Positions 15,658-23,780 of a stretch of DNA of 64,000 nucleotides are shown one piece after another. Source of the stretch: Microthrixaceae bacterium. GTDB lineage: Bacteria; Actinomycetota; Acidimicrobiia; Acidimicrobiales; Poriferisodalaceae. Location: positions 538,420 to 602,419 of the forward strand of contig WTFX01000009.1 in the NCBI GenBank assembly GCA_011523825.1, written 5' to 3'. The position numbers and the translations under genes are program-made. The notes beneath the pieces are model-generated. The model was not told the origin of the DNA and made no database searches. It saw only the letters and a list, made by a program, of their open reading frames with translations. Position 1 is the stretch's first letter. Each line of letters starts with the position of its first letter.

Positions 15658-16974
15658 GTGCTGAAGCGGCTGGACCTGCGGGGTCACGGCAGTGATTCGG
15701 GTGATGACCTGGCCGACCTGCTGCCGCGCCCGCAGATGGGTGACGCAGTGCCTGTTGAGACGGTTCGCGAGCTGATCGCCGAGGTCCGCGACGGCGGTGA
15801 TGCTGCCGTCCGGGCGCTCACGGCTCGCTTCGATGGCGTCGACCTGGCGTCGTCCGTGGTCCCGCCGGAAGAACTCGCCGCAGCGTGGGCGGGTCTGCCG
15901 GCCGGCCTGCGTTCGGCGATGGAGACCGCCCACCGGCGGATCTTGGAGTTCCATCGCGCCGAGGCCGCCGATGGGCATGCCTATGAGAGCGACGGGGTGA
16001 TGGTTCGCTCGATCAACCAGCCGGTCGACCGGGCAGGCGTGTATGTGCCCGGCGGCTTGGCCGCGTACCCCTCCACGGTGCTCATGACGGTGCCGGTGGC
16101 CCGTGCTGCGGGCGTGGACGACATCGTGCTGTGCTCGCCGCCCGGACCCGACGGCAGTCTCCCGGCGACGGTGCTTGCCGCGGCGCATCTGTGCGGCGTG
16201 TCCGAGGTGCACAAGGTGGGTGGCGTGCAGGCTGTCGCAGCGCTCGCGTACGGCACTGAGACAATCCGGCCAGCCGACATCGTCGCTGGGCCAGGCAATG
16301 CCTGGGTCGCCACCGCCAAGCAGCTTGTGGCCGGTGACGTCGGCGTCGCCTCGGCGTTCGCCGGGCCGTCAGAGATCGTGGTGATCGCCGATGCGACGTG
16401 CCCGCCGGCAGCGGCCGCAACCGATGTGGTGCTGCAGGCTGAGCACGGCCCCGGCGGGAGAGCTTGGCTGGTCACCTGGGACCCCGGCTGCGCAGAGGCA
16501 GTCTGCGAGGCCATCAGCCAGATCGTCGACCTGTCGCCTCGCCGGGAGGAAACGCTGGCCACGCTGGAGGCCGACGGGTTCGTGTGCCTCGTGGACGATC
16601 CGACACAGGCTGCCCGCGTCGCCAACTTGGTTGCGCCCGAGCACCTCCAGCTCATGTGTGAGGGCGCCGAAGAGTTCGTGGGCAGCATCCGCCATGCGGG
16701 CGCTGTGTTCATCGGGCCGTGGGCACCCGCATCAGTCGGCGACTATGTCGCGGGGCCCTCGCATGTGCTTCCCACTGCCGGCACGGCACGCTTCGCCGGA
16801 GCACTCACCACCGACGACTTCACCAAACGCATGCACATTGTCGACGTGAGCGAATCCGGCTTCGACCAGCTTGCGCCAGCGGTGGCCGAGCTGGCCGAGG
16901 CCGAAGGACTCTGGGCGCACGCTGCATCGGTGTCGCGCCGCAAGGAGTGGGCCGCATCGGGAGTGCGGCCATGA
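15658..16974 (+). CDS. hisD: Histidinol dehydrogenase HisD
   Basis: 438 aa, normal length. Visible family blocks are GVYVPGGLAAYPSTVLM, IVAGPGNAWVATAKQLV, AGPSEIVVIAD, the zinc-binding LQAEHGPGG and the C-terminal TAGTARFAGALTTDDF. It oxidises histidinol to histidine with two NAD, the last two steps of histidine synthesis. First gene of hisDCBHAF; GTG 15658 is set by the leaderless promoter at 15645. Its stop overlaps the hisC start (ATGA). Confidence 0.96.
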   Translation: MLKRLDLRGHGSDSGDDLADLLPRPQMGDAVPVETVRELIAEVRDGGDAAVRALTARFDGVDLASSVVPPEELAAAWAGLPAGLRSAMETAHRRILEFHRAEAADGHAYESDGVMVRSINQPVDRAGVYVPGGLAAYPSTVLMTVPVARAAGVDDIVLCSPPGPDGSLPATVLAAAHLCGVSEVHKVGGVQAVAALAYGTETIRPADIVAGPGNAWVATAKQLVAGDVGVASAFAGPSEIVVIADATCPPAAAATDVVLQAEHGPGGRAWLVTWDPGCAEAVCEAISQIVDLSPRREETLATLEADGFVCLVDDPTQAARVANLVAPEHLQLMCEGAEEFVGSIRHAGAVFIGPWAPASVGDYVAGPSHVLPTAGTARFAGALTTDDFTKRMHIVDVSESGFDQLAPAVAELAEAEGLWAHAASVSRRKEWAASGVRP

Positions 16975-18047
16975 AGCCCGCAGTGCGGGACGACCTGCGC
17001 CTGCTGGACGGCTACCACTCGCCCCAGATCGACGTGGAGGTGCGCCTCAACACCAACGAGGCGCCGGTCGGTCCGCCGCCCGAATTCGCCGAGGCGCTCG
17101 CCGCCGAGCTGCGCAGCGTCGAATGGCACCGCTATCCCGACCGCACGGCCAGCAAGCTGCGAGCCGACTTGGCAGCGCTGCACCACACCGATCCTGAGCG
17201 GGTCTTCATGGCCAACGGCTCGAATGAGGTGCTGCAGACGTTGTGCCTGACCTACGGCGGAGCGGGCCGCAGCGTCGCCACCTTCGAGCCCACCTACGCG
17301 ATGTACGGCCAGATCGCACGCAGCACCCAATGCGCCGTCGTAGAAGGCGAGCGCCACGCAGATGGCAGCGTCAGCGTGTACGAGCTGGAGCGGATCATCG
17401 AGCGGCACCAACCGTCGATCGTGTTCCTGTGCTCGCCGAACAATCCCACCGGCACGCCTGAGCGGCTCGAGGTGCTCGAACGGGCTTTGGAGATCGCACC
17501 CGGTCTGGTGGTAGTCGACGAGGCTTACGGGCAGTTCGCCGACTGGAGCGCTGTCGACCTGTGCGACGACGCCGGCGGCCCCGCGAACCTCGTCGTCACA
17601 CGCACTTACTCCAAGACATGGGCGATGGCCGGGGCACGCCTGGGCTACGCCGTCGTTCCCGCTGGCATGGCCGCCGAGTTCGAGAAGGTCGTGTTGCCGT
17701 ACCACGTCGACACGTTCAAGCAGATTGCCGGACGGGTGGCATTGCAGTTCGCCGACCAGATGGAACAGCGCGTGGCGGCCATCGTCTCGGAACGTCAGCG
17801 AATCGAGCACTCGCTGACGCAGCTGGGCCTCGACGTCTGGCCCTCGCAATCCAATTTCATCCTCTTTCGCACCACGTCCAGCGGACATGGCGGCGATGAC
17901 GTGTGGCAGGCGCTCGTCGATCGCTCGGTGCTGGTCCGGAACTGCTCGAGCTGGCCCCGGCTGGCCGACTGCCTGCGGGTCACGGTGGGCACTCCGCCTG
18001 AGAACGACCGCTTTCTCGAGGCGCTGTCGGAAGTTGTCTCGCGATAA
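16971..18047 (+). CDS. hisC: Histidinol-phosphate aminotransferase HisC
   Basis: 358 aa class I/II PLP aminotransferase. NTNEAPVGPP near the N terminus binds substrate, SPNNPTGTP and VVDEAYGQF are class motifs, and the Schiff-base lysine is in TYSKTWAMAGARLGYA. It converts imidazole-acetol phosphate to histidinol phosphate with glutamate as donor. ATG 16971 overlaps the hisD stop by four bases, fixing the start and showing coupling; a longer frame upstream is only the shadow of hisD. Confidence 0.95.
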   Translation: MKPAVRDDLRLLDGYHSPQIDVEVRLNTNEAPVGPPPEFAEALAAELRSVEWHRYPDRTASKLRADLAALHHTDPERVFMANGSNEVLQTLCLTYGGAGRSVATFEPTYAMYGQIARSTQCAVVEGERHADGSVSVYELERIIERHQPSIVFLCSPNNPTGTPERLEVLERALEIAPGLVVVDEAYGQFADWSAVDLCDDAGGPANLVVTRTYSKTWAMAGARLGYAVVPAGMAAEFEKVVLPYHVDTFKQIAGRVALQFADQMEQRVAAIVSERQRIEHSLTQLGLDVWPSQSNFILFRTTSSGHGGDDVWQALVDRSVLVRNCSSWPRLADCLRVTVGTPPENDRFLEALSEVVSR

Positions 18048-18057
18048 TGAGGTTCCC

Positions 18058-18651
18058 ATGACTGCTCGTACTGCCGTTGTGCAGCGCAACACCAAAGAAA
18101 CGCAGATCGATCTCACGCTGGACCTAGACGGCAGTGGGCAGAATGACGTCGCCACGGGCCTGCCCTTCTTCGACCACATGCTCGCCCAGCTCGCCAAGCA
18201 CGCTCGCTTCGACCTGCAGCTGCGCACGGTCGGAGATCTGGAGATCGACGCCCATCACACCGTGGAGGACACCGGTATCGCGCTCGGCGAGGCGATGCGG
18301 CAGGCGTGGGGCGACAAGGCCGGCGTGCGCCGCTTCGCCTCCTATGTGGTGCCGCTCGACGAAGCCGCTGTTGAGGTGGTGCTGGACCTGTCAGGCCGGC
18401 CGTTCCTGCACTACGACATCGAACCGCCCGGTGAGAAGATCCTGGGCGACCCGCCATTCGACCCACAGCTGTGCGAGGAGTTCTGGCGTGGCTTGGTCAT
18501 GTCGGCCGGCATCACCCTGCACCTGGTGATGCTGCGGGGCCGCAACACGCACCACATCATCGAGGCCAGCTTCAAGGGCGCAGCGCGGGCCTTCTACGAC
18601 GCCATCCGCGTCGCCGACGATGTGCTGCCCTCCACCAAGGGCGTCCTGTGA
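18058..18651 (+). CDS. hisB: Imidazoleglycerol-phosphate dehydratase HisB
   Basis: 197 aa single-domain dehydratase (no phosphatase fusion, the usual form outside enterics). The manganese-binding histidine clusters are seen in DHMLAQLAKHARFDL, DAHHTVEDTGIALG and RNTHHIIEASFKG. It removes water from IGP. ATG 18058 has GAGG a few bases upstream. A GATAAT ending 7 nt before the ATG overlaps the hisC stop and could be a weak internal promoter, but may be chance. Confidence 0.95.
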   Translation: MTARTAVVQRNTKETQIDLTLDLDGSGQNDVATGLPFFDHMLAQLAKHARFDLQLRTVGDLEIDAHHTVEDTGIALGEAMRQAWGDKAGVRRFASYVVPLDEAAVEVVLDLSGRPFLHYDIEPPGEKILGDPPFDPQLCEEFWRGLVMSAGITLHLVMLRGRNTHHIIEASFKGAARAFYDAIRVADDVLPSTKGVL

Positions 18652-18661
18652 AGGACGTCAG

Positions 18662-19303
18662 GTGAATGGCGATCGCCCTCTCGTTGCGGTCCTCGACTAC
18701 GGCATCGGCAACCTGCGCTCGGCCCAGAAGGCACTCGAACGGGTCGGTGCCGACGCCCGACTGACCGCGGACGCCGCACTGATCCGCGACGCCGCTGGCG
18801 TCGTGCTGCCGGGAGTGGGGCACTTCGGCACCTGCATGGACCAACTGCGGCTGACAGGCCTGGAGCAACCCGCGCTCGAAGCCATCGAGAGGGGGCGGCC
18901 GTTCCTGGGCATCTGCGTCGGCATGCAGATGCTGTTCGAGGCGTCCGAGGAGGCGCCGGGCGTTCCAGGCATGGGCGTCATGCCCGGGACTGTGCGGCTG
19001 CTGCCGGACGGCGTGGTGCGACCGCAGATGCAGTGGAACCGCCTCGATGTCCGCCGACCCGGCTGCCCGCTGCTGTCCGGATTGACTGACGGCGCCTGGA
19101 TGTACTTCGTCCACAGCTATGTGCCCGACACCGATCCCAGCTTCGTGGCGGCGACATGCGACTATCCCACGTCGATCACCGCCGTCACCGAGCGCGGCCA
19201 GCTGTGGGCCACCCAGTTTCACCCGGAGAAGTCCGGCGATGCCGGAAAGCGGCTGGCGCAGAACTTCCTCGCGGCAGTGAGGGCCGGGGAGTGCGGCCGG
19301 TGA
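18662..19303 (+). CDS. hisH: Imidazole glycerol phosphate synthase glutaminase subunit HisH
   Basis: 213 aa class I glutamine amidotransferase: LDYGIGNLRS at the N terminus, nucleophile in FLGICVGMQMLFE, PQMQWN, and the His/Glu pair in ATQFHPEKSGD. It supplies ammonia to HisF, encoded two genes downstream. GTG 18662 begins 10 bp after hisB. Its stop overlaps the hisA start (GTGA). Confidence 0.95.
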   Translation: MNGDRPLVAVLDYGIGNLRSAQKALERVGADARLTADAALIRDAAGVVLPGVGHFGTCMDQLRLTGLEQPALEAIERGRPFLGICVGMQMLFEASEEAPGVPGMGVMPGTVRLLPDGVVRPQMQWNRLDVRRPGCPLLSGLTDGAWMYFVHSYVPDTDPSFVAATCDYPTSITAVTERGQLWATQFHPEKSGDAGKRLAQNFLAAVRAGECGR

Positions 19304-20103
19304 GCTTCGATCTGTTCCCCGCAATCGATCTGCGAGGCGGGCGCTGCGTGCGCCTCGTGCAGGGCGACTACGACCGCGAGGTGCGCTACGACGCCAACCC
19401 GGTCGAGGTGGCGCACGAATTCGCCGAGGCGGGCACTCGCTGGATCCACATGGTCGATCTCGACGCTGCCCGCACCGGTGAGCCACAGCCGCAGAACCGG
19501 GCGGTGATCCGATCTGTCGTGGCTGCAGTGGGAGACGTCGGTGTGCGGGTGCAGGTCGGGGGCGGCGTGCGCAGCCGCGAGAACGCCGAAGCGCTGTACG
19601 ACGCAGGAGTCGCTCGATGCGTGGTGGGCACCGCCGCCATCGAGAATCCCGACCTCGTCGGAGAATTGACCTCCGCAGGGCACAGCACCGCAGTCGGTCT
19701 CGATGTGCGGGGCACCGAGGTGGCCACCCGTGGCTGGGAACACCAGAGCGGGGTCAGCCTCGGCGATGCCCTCGCCCGGCTGGCCGGCAGCGGCGCGGAG
19801 GCGGTGATCGTGACGCAAATCGCCCACGACGGCATGGGCGGCGGGAGCGATCTGGCCGGGCTGCGCGATGTACTGGATGCGCCCCAGCGGCCCCCGGCGA
19901 TGTCGGTGATCGCCAGCGGCGGGGTGGGCTGTCTCGCCGACATCGCCGACCTGCGCGACCTTCGCTCGTCGCATGGGCACACGCTCGCGGGGGCCATCGT
20001 GGGCAAGGCCCTCCATGACGGCGTGATTTCGCCTGTCGCTGCGGTAGTGGTGGCCCGCGGCAGTGCCGCGGCGGACGAGCCGGACCCGGGGTCAGCCCGA
20101 TGA
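19300..20103 (+). CDS. hisA: ProFAR isomerase HisA
   Basis: 267 aa TIM barrel: FPAIDLRGGRCVRLVQGDY holds the first catalytic Asp, VQVGGGVRS the phosphate loop, and the second half has GLDVRGTEVATRGW and QIAHDGMGGGSD. It isomerises ProFAR to PRFAR. Many actinobacteria use one bifunctional PriA for both this and the TrpF reaction; a separate trpF exists at 27342, so this is probably a dedicated HisA. GTG 19300 overlaps the hisH stop; an in-frame GTG at 19291 is an alternative. The C-terminal 20 residues are extra and low in complexity. Confidence 0.92.
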   Translation: MSFDLFPAIDLRGGRCVRLVQGDYDREVRYDANPVEVAHEFAEAGTRWIHMVDLDAARTGEPQPQNRAVIRSVVAAVGDVGVRVQVGGGVRSRENAEALYDAGVARCVVGTAAIENPDLVGELTSAGHSTAVGLDVRGTEVATRGWEHQSGVSLGDALARLAGSGAEAVIVTQIAHDGMGGGSDLAGLRDVLDAPQRPPAMSVIASGGVGCLADIADLRDLRSSHGHTLAGAIVGKALHDGVISPVAAVVVARGSAAADEPDPGSAR

Positions 20104-20130
20104 CTGGGGCGCCCCGATGAGGTCGTCAGC

Positions 20131-20913
20131 ATGAAGACCGTACGGGTCATCCCGTGCCTCGACGTCGACGACGGACGGGTCGTCAAGGGTGTCAGCTTCG
20201 TCGGGCTGCGCGACGCCGGTGATCCCGTCGAGCTGGCGGCTGCGTACGACCGCCAAGGCGCAGATGAGATCGTCTTCCTCGACATCACGGCCTCCGCGCA
20301 TAACCGCGACACGATCATCGAGCTTGCCCGTCACACCGCCGAAGAGGTCTTCATCCCGTTCACGATCGGCGGGGGAATCCGCTCGGTCGACGACGCCCGG
20401 GCACTGCTGCGCGCAGGGGCCGACAAAGTGTCGGTGAACTCGGCGGCAGTCGTGCGGCCCGAGCTGGTGCGTGAGATCGCCGATGAATTCGGCAGCCAGT
20501 GCGTGGTCGTGTCGGTGGACGCGAAATCCAACGGCACCGGTGCCGACGGCAGCACAAGCTGGAACGTCTATGTCAAGGGCGGCCGGGAAGACACCGGCAT
20601 CGACGCGCTCGACTGGGTGCAGCAGGTGGTCGAGCTGGGTGCCGGCGAGATCCTGCTGACGTCGATGGATGCCGACGGCACCAAGGCAGGCTTCGACCTC
20701 GAGCTCACACGGGCAGTCACCGATGCCGTCGGCATACCTGTCGTGGCCAGCGGCGGCGTGGGCACGCTGCAGCACCTGGTGGACGGCGCCCTCGTCGCCA
20801 ACGCCGACGCCGTGCTCGCGGCCTCGATCTTCCACTTCGGAGAGCACACGATTGCCGATGCCAAGCGTGCACTGTTGGACGCAGGCGTCGCTGTCCGCCC
20901 ACCCACTGCCTGA
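20131..20913 (+). CDS. hisF: Imidazole glycerol phosphate synthase cyclase subunit HisF
   Basis: 260 aa TIM barrel: [18 protein letters not shown] with the catalytic Asp, [24 protein letters not shown], and a second catalytic Asp in [14 protein letters not shown]. It uses ammonia from HisH to make IGP and AICAR. ATG 20131 has GATGAGG 8 nt upstream. Last gene of the his operon; hisG, hisE and hisI are not in the window. Confidence 0.96.
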   Translation: MKTVRVIPCLDVDDGRVVKGVSFVGLRDAGDPVELAAAYDRQGADEIVFLDITASAHNRDTIIELARHTAEEVFIPFTIGGGIRSVDDARALLRAGADKVSVNSAAVVRPELVREIADEFGSQCVVVSVDAKSNGTGADGSTSWNVYVKGGREDTGIDALDWVQQVVELGAGEILLTSMDADGTKAGFDLELTRAVTDAVGIPVVASGGVGTLQHLVDGALVANADAVLAASIFHFGEHTIADAKRALLDAGVAVRPPTA

Positions 20914-20924
20914 CTGCGCCGAAG

Positions 20925-20930
20925 TAGCTT
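20925..20930 (+). promoter_or_regulatory. -10 element TAGCTT, leaderless start at 20938
   Basis: TAGCTT ends 7 nt before ATG 20938, just after hisF. No ribosome site between, so the acyl-CoA synthetase probably has its own leaderless transcript. Confidence 0.45.
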
Positions 20931-20937
20931 CCCCGCC

Positions 20938-22509
20938 ATGAGCTACCCCGGCACGTACTCGGCGACCGATCCCGACCGTCCAGCGGTGATCATGGCCCGC
21001 GACGGCCAGACCCGGACCTTCGGCGAGCTCGAAGCTCGCAGCTGCCAATTCGCGCAGCTCATGTGGGCCGCCGGGCTGCGCCCCGGCGACCACGTGGCGA
21101 TCTTCGCCGACAACAACATCGGCTACTTCGACGCCTACTGGGCTGCGATGCGCAGCGGCCTGTACTTCACGACGGTCAACCGGTACCTGACTGCCGAAGA
21201 AGGCGCCTACATCGTGAACGACTGCGGCGCCCGGGTGCTCGTGGCATCGCCCGCCGTCATCGATGCTGCAACGGAGATGCTGCCGCTCATCGGCGACTGC
21301 GATGTTCGGCTCATGCTGGATGAAGCCACTGACCGTCATGATGTTGCCGGGTTCGACTCGTTCGAAGACGCCATCGCAGCCCATCCCGCTGAACCGCTGG
21401 CCGAACAGCCGCGCGGGTCGGCGATGCTGTACAGCTCCGGCACTACGGGCCGCCCCAAGGGCATCAAGCGGCCGCTCGACGGAACGTCGATCACCGACCC
21501 GGACCTGCTCGGCGTCGGACTGCTGGGCGGCGTCTTCGGATTCGGCGAAGGCACCCGCTATCTGTCGCCGGCGCCGCTGTACCACTCCGCGCCCCTGTCA
21601 TTCACGACCGGCACGCAGTCGGTCGGCGGCACGGCGGTGGTCATGGACCGCTTCGATGCCGCCGAGGCCCTGTCGTACATCGAGCGCTACCGCATCACGC
21701 ACAGCCAGTGGGTGCCCACGATGTTCAGCCGGATGCTGAAGCTGCCCGAGACCGAGCGCACCCGCCACGATCTGTCCAGCCACCAGGTCGCCGTGCACGC
21801 AGCAGCACCGTGCCCCGTCGAGGTGAAGCACCAGATGATCTCCTGGTGGGGCCCGATCCTGCACGAGTACTACGCCGGCACCGAGCTGAACGGCTTCTGC
21901 TACGTGAACTCGGACGAGTGGCTCGAGCGGCCGGGCACGGTGGGCAAGCCGCTCATCGGGGTGATCCACATCTGCGACGACGAGGGCAGCGAGCTGCCGG
22001 TCGGCGAGGCAGGCACCATCTACTTCGAGCGCGAGATCCCGGCCTTCGAGTATCACAACGACCCTGCGAAGACCGCCGAGTCGCGCCACGACGATCACGA
22101 GCTCTGGTCGACGCTGGGCGATGTCGGGCGTGTCGACGACGACGGCTACCTCTACCTGACCGACCGCAAGGCGTTCATGATCATCTCGGGCGGCGTCAAC
22201 ATCTATCCCCAAGAGATCGAGGACTGCCTGGTGCTGCACCCCAAAGTGGCCGATGCGGCGGTGTTCGGCGTGCCCAACGACGACTTCGGCGAGGAGGTCA
22301 AGGCCGTGGTGCAGCCGCTCGCCGGTGTGGAAGCCGGCGACGCATTGGCGACCGAGCTGCTGGGGTACTGCCGGGAGCATCTCGCGGGTTACAAGGTGCC
22401 GCGCTCGGTTGATTTTCGCGACGAACTGCCCCGCCATCCCACCGGCAAGCTCTACAAGCGAATCCTGCGAGATGAGTACTGGGGAGACCGGTCGTCCCGG
22501 ATCGTGTAG
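20938..22509 (+). CDS. Acyl-CoA synthetase (AMP-forming, FadD-like)
   Basis: 523 aa ANL-superfamily enzyme. The AMP/ATP motif is [16 protein letters not shown], then [28 protein letters not shown] and the catalytic lysine near the C terminus in [13 protein letters not shown]. It activates a carboxylic acid to its CoA thioester through an acyl-adenylate. Chain length or aromatic preference cannot be read. Its own leaderless promoter separates it from the his operon. The next gene faces it, converging with a 12 bp gap. Confidence 0.88.
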   Translation: MSYPGTYSATDPDRPAVIMARDGQTRTFGELEARSCQFAQLMWAAGLRPGDHVAIFADNNIGYFDAYWAAMRSGLYFTTVNRYLTAEEGAYIVNDCGARVLVASPAVIDAATEMLPLIGDCDVRLMLDEATDRHDVAGFDSFEDAIAAHPAEPLAEQPRGSAMLYSSGTTGRPKGIKRPLDGTSITDPDLLGVGLLGGVFGFGEGTRYLSPAPLYHSAPLSFTTGTQSVGGTAVVMDRFDAAEALSYIERYRITHSQWVPTMFSRMLKLPETERTRHDLSSHQVAVHAAAPCPVEVKHQMISWWGPILHEYYAGTELNGFCYVNSDEWLERPGTVGKPLIGVIHICDDEGSELPVGEAGTIYFEREIPAFEYHNDPAKTAESRHDDHELWSTLGDVGRVDDDGYLYLTDRKAFMIISGGVNIYPQEIEDCLVLHPKVADAAVFGVPNDDFGEEVKAVVQPLAGVEAGDALATELLGYCREHLAGYKVPRSVDFRDELPRHPTGKLYKRILRDEYWGDRSSRIV

Positions 22510-22521
22510 GAGGCTGAGCCG

Positions 22522-23268
22522 CTACGGCAAGCCGTTGACAAACGAAGCGATCTTCTCGCCGACGACTCGTGCGTGACCCATCAGGAAGTGATCGCCGCCC
22601 GAGATCACGTCGAGCTGGGTGTTGGTCCAGCGTTCGGTGATCTCGGCCGCTTCGGCGGGGGAGCGGAACTGGTCGTGCTCGGGCACCAGGACCAGCTTGG
22701 GCCGGGGATCGGCAGCGGCGCCCATCGATGCCGGATCGACGATCCGCAACGGTGCAGCAATCCCGATCCATGCCGACAAGCTGTCGTGGCTGGCCGCCAG
22801 CGAGACGTCGCCGCCGAATGACCAGCCGGCAGAGACGACCCGCGACGCGGCAGCAGCGGGCGATCGTTCTGCTGCGAGGCGCACGGCTGCGTCGAACGCC
22901 GCCGCGGCGTCGAGCTGTTCGGCCTTCCCGTCGTCGTGGCGGCCGCCCGAACGTCCGGTGCCCCGAAAGTTGTAGCGAAGCGTCGCGATGCCGCTCGCTG
23001 GCAGGGCCCTGAAGAGGTGATCGACGAGCGGGTTCCACATGTCGCCGCCATAGAGCGGGTGCGGATGGGACAGCACCGCCACCGCTGCGGCTGTGCCGAC
23101 GGAACTGCCGCCATCGACGCCTGATCCTTCAGGCCCGGTCGCAGCGGGCCAGGCAGCTTCGGCCTCGAGCTCGATGCCATCGGAGGACACTGCCTCCACC
23201 GCGAACGCCTCGACCTGAAACGGCGGGCCAGGAGCAGGCGGGCGCCGCGAATTCTCTGCGTCATTCAC
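22522..23268 (-). CDS. Alpha/beta hydrolase (dienelactone-hydrolase-like)
   Basis: 248 aa from GTG 23268. VLSHPHPLYGGDMWNPLVDH, TLRYNFRGTGRSGG, the nucleophile elbow SAGWSFGGDVSL and the catalytic pair region PEHDQF and GGDHFLMGH match the group of small bacterial alpha/beta hydrolases annotated as predicted KANL3-like or dienelactone-type hydrolases. Substrate unknown. The start is supported by a minus-strand TACCGT that ends 8 nt upstream and is part of a palindrome shared with the divergent GroES-like gene. Confidence 0.75.
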   Translation of the reverse strand: MNDAENSRRPPAPGPPFQVEAFAVEAVSSDGIELEAEAAWPAATGPEGSGVDGGSSVGTAAAVAVLSHPHPLYGGDMWNPLVDHLFRALPASGIATLRYNFRGTGRSGGRHDDGKAEQLDAAAAFDAAVRLAAERSPAAAASRVVSAGWSFGGDVSLAASHDSLSAWIGIAAPLRIVDPASMGAAADPRPKLVLVPEHDQFRSPAEAAEITERWTNTQLDVISGGDHFLMGHARVVGEKIASFVNGLP

Positions 23269-23276
23269 GCCGGTGA

Positions 23277-23286
23277 ACGGTACCGT
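23277..23286. promoter_or_regulatory. Palindromic bidirectional -10 element (ACGGTACCGT)
   Basis: The ten bases ACGGTACCGT are a perfect inverted repeat. Read rightward, TACCGT (23281-23286) ends 7 nt before GTG 23294 of the GroES-like gene. Read leftward, TACCGT (23282-23277) ends 8 nt before GTG 23268 of the hydrolase. The two start codons are only 25 bp apart, so one small element appears to serve two divergent leaderless transcripts. Confidence 0.5.
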
Positions 23287-23293
23287 GCGGGCG

Positions 23294-23752
23294 GTGAGCG
23301 CTCCTGAGACCAACAACGAGCACGGCGCCGCTTCGGCGACCAAACCCGCTCGTCCCTCGAAGAGCTCGAAGTCCAGCGGCCGCCCGAAGCCCGCCGCCAG
23401 CAAGCCGAAGCCGTCCGCCCCGCCCGACTCCGACGGTGAGCGCCGGCCCATCAAGATGCTCCACGACCGCTTGCTCGTGCGGCTGCCCAACGACGGCTCG
23501 GAGCGGCGCACCAGCGGCGGCATCCTGATCCCGGCAACCGCCCAGCAGAACAAGCGGCTCGTGTGGGGCGAGGTGATCGGTGCAGGGCCGAACGTCCGGA
23601 CCGCCCAGGAAGGCGACCGGGTGCTGTTCAGCCCCGAGGATCGCCACGAAGTCGAGGTGCACGGCGACGATTTCCTGATCTTGCGCGAGCGTGACGTGCA
23701 CGCCATCGCTGCACCCCGCATCGAGCCCGGCAGCACTGGCCTGTACCTGTGA
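23294..23752 (+). CDS. GroES-like co-chaperonin with N-terminal extension
   Basis: 152 aa from GTG 23294. Residues about 55-145 form a Cpn10 domain: IKMLHDRLLVRLPNDGSERR, TSGGILIPATAQQ, GEVIGAGPN, and DFLILRERDVHAI. The mobile-loop sequence SGGILIP matches GroES. Ahead of it are about 50 residues rich in Lys, Pro, Ser and Ala, absent from ordinary 95-100 aa GroES. No groEL is adjacent, so this is probably a second, specialised copy. Two in-frame GTGs upstream (23273, 23285) are less likely because the shared -10 element overlaps them. trpEG follows 28 bp downstream. Confidence 0.78.
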   Translation: MSAPETNNEHGAASATKPARPSKSSKSSGRPKPAASKPKPSAPPDSDGERRPIKMLHDRLLVRLPNDGSERRTSGGILIPATAQQNKRLVWGEVIGAGPNVRTAQEGDRVLFSPEDRHEVEVHGDDFLILRERDVHAIAAPRIEPGSTGLYL

Positions 23753-23780
23753 TCGTGCGGCCCTGAGCCAGCTTGGACCC

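Noticed and set aside
14267-15664. A 465-codon plus-strand open frame opposite the CWB2 protein
   Set aside because: Antisense shadow. The minus strand encodes a clear signal peptide, CWB2 repeats and WSPDG motifs.
20105-20116. GGGGCGCCCC palindrome between hisA and hisF as an operator or terminator
   Set aside because: It has no loop for a stable hairpin, no T-run, and lies inside an operon with a ribosome site next to it.
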